From an uncultured Clostridia bacterium (lineage in GTDB: Bacteria > Bacillota > Clostridia > TANB77 > CAG-508): a DNA stretch of 38,557 nt. The notes under the pieces were generated by a model that was not told where the DNA came from, searched no databases, and saw only the letters and a program-made list of their open reading frames with translations. Position numbers and translations under genes: made by a program. This document shows, one piece after another, positions 34,201 to 38,557 of the stretch (position 1 is the stretch's first letter; each line of letters opens with the position of its first letter). Where the stretch lies: contig CALXCA010000019.1 of the NCBI GenBank assembly GCA_944386685.1, forward strand, positions 1 to 38,557, written 5' to 3'.

Positions 34201-34795
34201 AATTGATGAGCAGAATGTTTCTGCTAATGAAGATGTAGAACAACAAGTTCAAGAGAATATTAAATACAGGGATGGTCAAGAAGTTATAATTGCTGGAATA
34301 GTTACATCTGTAAAAAAGAAATATACTAAAAATAATAAAATTATGGCATTTGTTAATATTGAAGATTTAAATGGAACAGCTGAATTAATTGTATTTGAAT
34401 CTACATATTTAAAATATCAAGACAAATTAATAGAAGAAAATATTATTATTGTAAAAGGTAGATTAAGTATTAGAGAAGATGATGAAACAAAAATTGTTGC
34501 ACAAGATATAAAAAACTTTGGAGAGGGTTTTAATGATATTACAAAAGAAAATATAGTGAAAACAGAAATAAAAAGACCTAAAAAAATAGTTTTTGATATT
34601 ACAAATGTTTCTGAAGAGCAAAAAGATAAATTAAGAGGTGCAATTCGCTATTTTAATGGAGATAGAAACAATGTTGCAATTGCTATAAAAATTGGAGAAG
34701 AAATTAAACCTTGTGGTGCAATATATTTAACAGACGAAATTTTGAAAGAATTTATAGAAATTTTAGGTAACTCCAAAAACGTAATAACTCAATAA
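31235..34795 (+). CDS. dnaE: DNA polymerase III subunit alpha (DnaE)
   Basis: Replicative DNA polymerase subunit. The 1186 residues contain an N-terminal PHP domain (FVHLHIHSEFSLLDGANRI, ITDHGVMYG), and the C-family polymerase core with the metal-binding pair D400 and D402 in PDFDVDFSDEKR and GPGRGSGAGS just before. Further core and tau/DNA-binding regions follow (SLYRPGPMDQIPRYI, KKLDVMAKERE, NKSHAACYAVVAY), then an HhH region (AVNKKCIESLIKAGTFD) and a C-terminal OB fold (about 1015-1090). Length is typical of DnaE1-type proteins; it has no inserted proofreading domain, so it is not PolC. AAAGGAG lies about 12 bases before ATG 31235. It is transcribed as a single gene, ended by a hairpin-rich repeat element. 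Confidence 0.96.
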   Translation: MSEFVHLHIHSEFSLLDGANRIKDLPVRAKELGMKAMAITDHGVMYGVIDFYKACKKEGIKPIIGCEVYVAPRSRFDKEPGIDKQYYHLILLAKDTQGYKNLSKLVSLGFTEGYYYKPRIDLEILEKYHEGLICLSGCLAGAVNQALMNGQTEKAEEIALWHKKVFGEDYYIEIQNNGINEQVLANQKLVQLARKLDIPLVATNDAHYLKKEDAYNHEILLCIQTGKRMSDEDRMKFDTDELYVKSPEEMSEYFSAFPDAIENTVKIAEKCNVEFEFGHTILPNYDVPEQYATHYDYLKELCDNGLKERYGENLLDEIIKRAEYEIGIIKKMGYVDYYLIVWDFIHYAKSHGIPVGPGRGSGAGSILAYAIGITDIDPMKYGLLFERFLNPERISMPDFDVDFSDEKRQDVIDYVANKYGHDHVSQIITFGTMAAKMVIRDVARVLDYPYAEADKLAKMIPNEVHITIKKALEQNKELKDLYETEENVKKLLDIAMALEGMPRQASTHACGVVITKEPVDTYVPLYVRDGQISTQYIMTTLEELGLLKMDFLGLRTLTVIQHTIKLVKEGRGIDVQFDKDMSDPKVYKLWQDGFTSGIFQFESQGMTNFMKELKPDCLEDLIAGVSLYRPGPMDQIPRYIKGKQNPGHNEYTHPSLEPILNVTYGCMVYQEQVMQIVRDLAGYSLGRADLVRRAMGKKKLDVMAKEREVFINGQVDENGSVIVPGCVRNGIDAESANKIFDEMAEFAKYAFNKSHAACYAVVAYRTAYLKAYYPAEFMASMLNSFLGNLDKVPEYIEECKRLGIEILKPEINSSSAKFTVEYDNTEKCKDIGKIRFGLGSIKNVGLQPISSIINERNENGKFKDFVDFCERMSGEAVNKKCIESLIKAGTFDEFKENRATLLASYENIIDVIQSDNKKGINGQVSMFDIGNTQDNKIKYEFNEKEEMSEKEKFSMEKEMLGIYITGHPLEKMREQILKLTNISSKEMKEIDEQNVSANEDVEQQVQENIKYRDGQEVIIAGIVTSVKKKYTKNNKIMAFVNIEDLNGTAELIVFESTYLKYQDKLIEENIIIVKGRLSIREDDETKIVAQDIKNFGEGFNDITKENIVKTEIKRPKKIVFDITNVSEEQKDKLRGAIRYFNGDRNNVAIAIKIGEEIKPCGAIYLTDEILKEFIEILGNSKNVITQ

Positions 34796-34803
34796 TTAGT
34801 ACT

Positions 34804-35173
34804 GCTACAGTTCAGTGAGAAATGGTGATATATTAATAATTGCATAAATTTTTCGACTCAATACAGAAATATAAGAATTTCTAAAATAATTTTATGGCAC
34901 CCTTTCACTTAGTCCTCGCTGTCGCTTGGGCGCGAACATTTTCTAGAACAAATAAGAAAAATCTTTGATTTTTATTTAATTTGTACTCGCCCGATTTGAG
35001 TTTTCGACTGAAAGGAGAAAATCTCAAAGGGCTAGCGATTGTAGCATTTTATACAATAGGAAAGTATAACTTTCCTATTGTATAAAATTAATTTAAGAAA
35101 TTCTAAATTTCCTCCAATCGTATTCAAAATTTATTTATTATTAATATATCACCATTTCTCACTGAACTGTAGC
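34804..35173. mobile_element. Family-1 MITE-like element, complete copy
   Basis: Perfect 37-bp terminal inverted repeats (34804-34840 with 35137-35173), continuing imperfectly to arms of about 90 bp (for example AGAATTTCTAAAATAATTTT on the left against its near complement around 35080-35105). The 370-bp element has no coding capacity. Its middle (about 34945-35081) is absent from the copy at 38363 and holds three further hairpins. No target-site duplication is obvious. It starts nine bases after the dnaE stop and takes up most of the gap before the nucleoside kinase. Both arms share the variants GCTACAG and GGTG not found in other copies, which points to arm-to-arm conversion or co-evolution. 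Confidence 0.85.
35046..35088. repeat. Perfect 20-bp hairpin nested in the family-1 element
   Basis: 35046-35065 pairs without mismatch with 35069-35088 around a three-base loop (ATA). The arm contains ATACAATAGGAAAG, which resembles the terminal TATAGGAAAC of family-2 elements, so this may be a relic of one repeat inside another. Confidence 0.8.
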
Positions 35174-35202
35174 TTTTTATTTTGGCTCTTGTTATTTTTT
35201 TC

Positions 35203-35231
35203 TTGACTTTTGCATAAAATTTATATAAAAT
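35203..35231 (+). promoter_or_regulatory. Promoter candidate for the nucleoside kinase gene
   Basis: TTGACT (35203-35208), 17-base spacer, TAAAAT (35226-35231), located 30 bases outside the right end of the family-1 element. It would leave a leader of about 110 bases. Confidence 0.55.
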
Positions 35232-35348
35232 TAATCCTGGTTTAAAGATTAGCCATAAAAAATCTAAATTTATATTTAAATTAAGACAAGGTTGAAAAAT
35301 AATTATTTTTCGACTGATTTATGCATTAAGAAAGGAAATATAAGAAGT

Positions 35349-36992
35349 ATGGAAGAAAATCAAAAGAAAAAAATTATAGTAAAATCACAAAAAAATGTAA
35401 AAATTTCGGAAATAGCCAAAAAGCAAATAGAAGAAAGTAAATATCCAGTTGTTGGAGCAATTTTTAATAATGAATATAAAAATTTAGATGATAAATTATA
35501 TGAAGATGGAAAATTAGAACTAATAAATATAGCATCAAAAGAGGGAATGAAAATATATAGAAGAACTTTAACATATATTATGGGAATGGCATTTTGGAAA
35601 TTATACCCAGAATTACGTGTAAATGTAAATTATCAATTATCAAATGCAATGTATTGTGATATAGAGAAAACAAAAGTAACAGAAGAGATATTGCAAAAAG
35701 TTCAAGAAAAAATGCAAGAAATTATAGAAGCAGACTTAAAAATAGAAAAAAAGTCAATGACAAGAGAAGAAGCAGAAAAGTTTTATGAAGAAACAAACAC
35801 AGGAAAAGGAAGACTACAATTTGATCTAATAACAAATGAAAAAATTAATATGTACTATTGTGATGATTATTTTAACTATTTTTATGAAACTATTGCAACA
35901 CATACAGGTGCAACAAGAATTTTTGAACTAAAAAAATATTATGACGGATTTTTAATAAGATATCCACATACATCAGATGTAAATAATTTGCCAGAATATA
36001 AAGATACAAAAAAATTATCATGGGCATTACACGAATATGAAACAATATATAAAGTATTACATGTTGGAACTGTATATAGATTAAATAAATTAATAAAAGA
36101 AAATAAAATAAAAGAATTAATATTACTTTCAGAAGCATTACATGAAAAGAAAATTGCTCAAATTGCAGATAAAATAGCTAATAGAAAAGGAATTAAAATG
36201 ATATTAATTGCAGGACCTTCATCTTCTGGAAAAACTACTTTTGCACAAAGATTAGGATTACAATTAAAAATTAATGGTATAAAGCCTGTTACAATATCTG
36301 TAGATAATTATTTTGTAGAAAGAGAACAAACACCTAGAAATGAAGAAGGCGAATATGATTTTGAAAATATAAATGCAATAGATATAGATTTATTTAACAA
36401 TCATTTATTATCTTTATTAGATGGAAAAGAAGTCGAAATGCCAGAATTTGACTTTAAATTAGGTACAAAAAAATATAATGGAAATAAAATAAGATTAAAA
36501 GATGATGAAGTATTAGTTATAGAGGGAATTCATTGCCTAAATGATAAATTAACAGAAAAAATACCACAATCACAGAAATATAAAATATATATAAGTGCAT
36601 TAACAGTATTAAATTTAGATTCATTTAACAGAATTTCTACAACAGATACAAGATTAATAAGAAGAATTGTAAGAGATAATCAATTTAGAGGTTATACTGC
36701 TGAAGATACAATATCAACATGGGATAATGTAAATGAGGGGGAAAATAAAAATATTTTTCCATTTCAAGAAGAAGCTGATAGTATATTTAATACATCATTA
36801 ATATATGAACTTGCCGTTTTAAAAGATGAAGCAATTCCATTATTAGAAAAAATAAATCATGAAGAGCCAGAATATGCTGAGGCACAAAGATTGATAGAAA
36901 TACTAAGATATTTTGAACCAATTCCAAAAGAAATGGTACCATCAAATTCATTACTAAAAGAATTTATAGGAGGAGGAGATTTTAAAGGATAA
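35349..36992 (+). CDS. Nucleoside (uridine-type) kinase with ThrRS-like N-terminal domain
   Basis: A 547-residue protein of the Clostridia type in which a uridine-kinase/phosphoribulokinase-like P-loop domain is fused behind a region related to the second additional (editing-type) domain of threonyl-tRNA synthetase. The N-terminal part (about 1-270) shows LTYIMGMAFWKLYPELRV and EADLKIEKKSMTREEAEKFY. The kinase part has the P-loop GPSSSGKTT (289-297), TISVDNYF, INAIDIDLFNNHL, VLVIEGIHCLN and TRLIRRIVRDNQFRGYTAE. It is expected to phosphorylate a nucleoside with ATP or GTP; the exact substrate is not known. I start at ATG 35349 (AAAGGA upstream) instead of the in-frame TTG 35292, which has no ribosome-binding site. 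Its stop overlaps the next start by one base. Confidence 0.85.
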   Translation: MEENQKKKIIVKSQKNVKISEIAKKQIEESKYPVVGAIFNNEYKNLDDKLYEDGKLELINIASKEGMKIYRRTLTYIMGMAFWKLYPELRVNVNYQLSNAMYCDIEKTKVTEEILQKVQEKMQEIIEADLKIEKKSMTREEAEKFYEETNTGKGRLQFDLITNEKINMYYCDDYFNYFYETIATHTGATRIFELKKYYDGFLIRYPHTSDVNNLPEYKDTKKLSWALHEYETIYKVLHVGTVYRLNKLIKENKIKELILLSEALHEKKIAQIADKIANRKGIKMILIAGPSSSGKTTFAQRLGLQLKINGIKPVTISVDNYFVEREQTPRNEEGEYDFENINAIDIDLFNNHLLSLLDGKEVEMPEFDFKLGTKKYNGNKIRLKDDEVLVIEGIHCLNDKLTEKIPQSQKYKIYISALTVLNLDSFNRISTTDTRLIRRIVRDNQFRGYTAEDTISTWDNVNEGENKNIFPFQEEADSIFNTSLIYELAVLKDEAIPLLEKINHEEPEYAEAQRLIEILRYFEPIPKEMVPSNSLLKEFIGGGDFKG

Positions 36993-37312
36993 TGTTACAA
37001 TCAAGTAAATTTACAAAAATAGATGAAGAATTTATTTGTGAACATTGTGGTAAATTAGTTCCAAAACTTAAATATTCATGTAGAAATCATTGTCCATATT
37101 GTTTATATTCAAAACATGTAGATATAAATCCAGGAGACAGATTAGAAGAATGCCATGGATTATTGGAGCCAATTGGATTAGAGACAAATTCTAAAAAGGG
37201 ATATGTTATAGTTTTTAAATGCCAAAAATGTGGTGCAATTAGGAAAAATAAAGTTGCTGAAGACGATGACATGAATAAGATTATTGAATTAAGCAATAAA
37301 AATTTAATTTAA
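36992..37312 (+). CDS. RNHCP-domain zinc-ribbon protein
   Basis: A 106-residue protein whose motif RNHCPYC (about 31-37), with upstream CEHCG and downstream CQKCG, defines the RNHCP family; the four Cys pairs suggest two zinc ribbons. Its function is unknown, though RNA or protein binding would fit. ATG 36992 overlaps the stop of the nucleoside kinase (TAATG), and GGAGGAGG lies upstream within that gene, so the two are translationally coupled. Confidence 0.85.
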   Translation: MLQSSKFTKIDEEFICEHCGKLVPKLKYSCRNHCPYCLYSKHVDINPGDRLEECHGLLEPIGLETNSKKGYVIVFKCQKCGAIRKNKVAEDDDMNKIIELSNKNLI

Positions 37313-37415
37313 ATATTTTGAAATTTTTTATTGTAAACACTTGTATTTTTGGAAAATATATGATAAACTTTAGTATAGTCGAATTAAAAAGAAAAATTAG
37401 GAGGTGCTATTTATT

Positions 37416-37616
37416 ATGGCAAAATGTGAAATTTGTAACAAAACAGCTATTCATGGAAATAAATTAAGCATAACTCGTTCTCATATAAGTAAAAGAGCTC
37501 CACGTACATGGAAGCCAAACTTAAGAACAGTTAAAGCTGATGTAAATGGAGAAATTAAAAGAATTCATGTATGTGCAAAATGTTTAAAAAACGGAAAAGT
37601 TAAAAGAGCACAATAG
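37416..37616 (+). CDS. rpmB: 50S ribosomal protein L28
   Basis: Large-subunit protein of 66 residues: MAKCEICNKTAIHGNKLS, ITRSHISKRAPRTWKPNLRT and HVCAKCLKNGKVKRA. The cysteines in CEIC and CAKC give the zinc-binding form of L28. I start at ATG 37416, nine bases after AGGAGGTG (37399-37406), rather than at GTG 37404 inside that site. It is followed directly by a terminator. Confidence 0.96.
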   Translation: MAKCEICNKTAIHGNKLSITRSHISKRAPRTWKPNLRTVKADVNGEIKRIHVCAKCLKNGKVKRAQ

Positions 37617-37620
37617 AAGA

Positions 37621-37643
37621 AACGCTTTGAAAGGCGTTTTTTT
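37621..37643 (+). terminator. Terminator after rpmB
   Basis: The stem AACGCTTT/AAGGCGTT (37621-37628 with 37631-37638, one G-T pair) is followed by a run of T. The T-run is also the left end of the family-2 element. Confidence 0.8.
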
Positions 37644-37759
37644 CTTGTATAGGAAACAATAAGAAACTTTAAGTTACTTAGGCTCAAAGTTAAAATAAAA
37701 TTTTAAATATAAAAATTTTATTTTTAAAAGAAAAAATCAAGTTTTTCCTATACAAGAAA
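37641..37759. repeat. Family-2 repeat element with 16-bp terminal inverted repeats
   Basis: TTTCTTGTATAGGAAA (37641-37656) is perfectly inverted at 37744-37759. The 119-bp element contains an AAATAAAATTTT/AAAATTTTATTT hairpin and has no coding capacity. About 90 bases match 26122-26213. It is MITE-like, inserted between the rpmB terminator and trmL. Confidence 0.8.
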
Positions 37760-37782
37760 AGAGATTCACTTAAAAATAGTAA

Positions 37783-37829
37783 GAAAGGAGAGTATGTTGT
37801 ATTTAATATATTAAATATATCATACAAGG
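37783..37829 (+). promoter_or_regulatory. Mini-ORF leader with the recurring 21-bp element (copy 2)
   Basis: AAGGAGAG precedes a six-codon frame (ATG 37794 to TAA 37814) that overlaps the 21-base stretch 37809-37829, identical to 28181-28201. The trmL start follows after six bases. Apart from the element and the mini-ORF arrangement, the two downstream genes are unrelated. Confidence 0.6.
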
Positions 37830-37835
37830 TAAAAA

Positions 37836-38339
37836 ATGAAATTAAATATAGTTATGTGTGAACCAGAAATACCGCAAAATACTGGAAATATAGCAAGAAC
37901 TTGTGCAATAACAGGTGCAAAATTACATTTAATATATCCATTAGGTTTTAGTTTAAATGATAAATATCTAAAAAGAGCAGGATTAGACTATTGGGATAAA
38001 TTAGATATAGAAAAACATGATAGTTTAGAAAAGTTTTTAGAAAAATATAATCCTTTAGAACATAACATGTTTTTTGCAACAACAAAAGGAGAACATTGTT
38101 ATTCTGATGTGGATTATAGTAAATTTAAAGATGAAGAAATTTTTGTTCTTTTTGGTAAGGAAACAAAAGGATTGCCAGAAGATTTATTAAAAAAATATAT
38201 AGAAAAAACAATAAGAATTCCAATGAGACCTGTATTAAGATCTTTAAATTTAGCAAATTCTGTATGTATTATTGCATATGAAATATTAAGACAAAACAAT
38301 TTTGATGGATTGCAAGAAATTAGTACATATTTAGAATAG
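37836..38339 (+). CDS. trmL: tRNA (cytidine(34)-2'-O)-methyltransferase TrmL
   Basis: SPOUT-fold methyltransferase that modifies the wobble position of certain leucine tRNAs. The 167 residues match the family throughout: LNIVMCEPEIPQNTGNIART at the N-terminus, KRAGLDYWDK, LFGKETKGLPE, and the SAM-binding knot IPMRPVLRSLNLANSVCIIA. ATG 37836 begins exactly at the conserved N-terminus; only CAAGG lies upstream, while the stronger ribosome-binding site is used by a mini-ORF. It stands alone between two repeat elements. Confidence 0.94.
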   Translation: MKLNIVMCEPEIPQNTGNIARTCAITGAKLHLIYPLGFSLNDKYLKRAGLDYWDKLDIEKHDSLEKFLEKYNPLEHNMFFATTKGEHCYSDVDYSKFKDEEIFVLFGKETKGLPEDLLKKYIEKTIRIPMRPVLRSLNLANSVCIIAYEILRQNNFDGLQEISTYLE

Positions 38340-38362
38340 AAAAAAATTAAGCTACAGTCTAG

Positions 38363-38557
38363 GTTATAGTTCGGTGAGAAATTTTGATATATTAATAATT
38401 GCATAAATTTTTCGACTCAATACGGAAATATAAGAATTTCTAAAATAATTTTATGGCGCCCTTTCACTTAGTCCTCGCTGATGCTCGACGCGAACATTTT
38501 CCATAAAATTAATTTAAGAAATTCTAAATTTCCTCCAATCGTATTCAAAATTTATTT
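38363..38557 (+). repeat. Family-1 element, shorter variant, cut by the window end
   Basis: Begins GTTATAGTTCGGTGAGAAA and follows the complete copy at 34804 closely to CGCGAACATTTT. It then lacks about 140 internal bases and resumes at ATAAAATTAATTTAAG up to AAAATTTATTT, where the window ends just before the right terminal repeat. It starts 24 bases after the trmL stop. Confidence 0.85.

Noticed and set aside
31235..34795. Intein in dnaE, given the Hint domain elsewhere.
   Set aside because: The polymerase motifs are uninterrupted and the length is normal.
34796..35180. Target-site duplication around the complete family-1 element.
   Set aside because: Bases outside the two ends (TACT on the left, TTTT on the right) do not match, so no duplication can be claimed.
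35292..35348. Longer nucleoside kinase starting at TTG 35292.
   Set aside because: There is no ribosome-binding site there, and ATG 35349 follows AAAGGA; the extra 19 residues show no family similarity.

Overview
The window reads as chromosomal DNA of a very AT-rich (by eye under 30% GC) Gram-positive bacterium of the Clostridia type, probably an uncultured or gut-associated Firmicute. This rests on the gene set (sepF, divIVA, FtsK/SpoIIIE, a sortase-type surface protein, a Clostridia-type nucleoside kinase, an RNHCP protein), strong AGGAGG-like ribosome binding sites and TTGACA-17-TATAAT promoters. Almost every gene is on the + strand. Both window ends lie inside copies of the same dispersed inverted-repeat element, so the sequence probably ends where an assembly broke at a repeat.

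Layout. 1-6.6 kb: an MBL/beta-CASP nuclease, a small unknown protein, a GT4 glycosyltransferase and an unusual mutL. 6.6-10.5 kb: a small membrane protein, miaA, a HlyD-like adaptor, sepF and divIVA. 10.5-14.3 kb: an accessory island. 14.4-23.7 kb: rsmD, a coiled-coil protein, ftsK/spoIIIE, an unknown coiled-coil protein, a second beta-CASP nuclease and a GH15 glucosidase. 23.8-27.8 kb: a DUF975 membrane protein, ruvB, tRNA-Gly(TCC), rpsF-ssb-rpsR. 28-31 kb: a large sortase-anchored protein. 31-38.5 kb: dnaE, a nucleoside kinase, an RNHCP protein, rpmB and trmL.

The main discovery candidate is the island at 10556-14312. A + strand gene encodes a protein with a pilin-like N-terminal anchor, three Ig-like (BIG2) domains, a Gly/Ser linker and a short glycine-zipper C-terminus. 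Facing it on the - strand is a 333-codon open frame with no start codon. It encodes an alternative C-terminus: glycine zipper, a run of 24 serines and a Hint (hedgehog/intein) autoprocessing domain. The two C-termini begin inside a perfect 28-bp inverted repeat (11775-11802 and 13023-13050), in the same reading frame. Inverting the 1220 bp between the repeats would fuse the Hint cassette in frame to the Ig-like protein (465 aa to 740 aa). A bidirectional terminator inside the segment would serve either orientation. A tyrosine recombinase with its own promoter lies 225 bp outside the right repeat. I infer a DNA-inversion switch that adds or removes a Hint domain on a surface protein. The sequence shows the repeat, the frame match and the recombinase; inversion itself has not been observed.

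Other notable points: MutL has lost both endonuclease metal-site motifs and carries a long Asn/Glu/Lys-rich linker with tandem repeats; there are three families of hairpin-forming intergenic repeats; complementary segments upstream of rpsF occur in crossing (pseudoknot-like) order; and a 21-bp leader preceded by a mini-ORF recurs before two unrelated genes.
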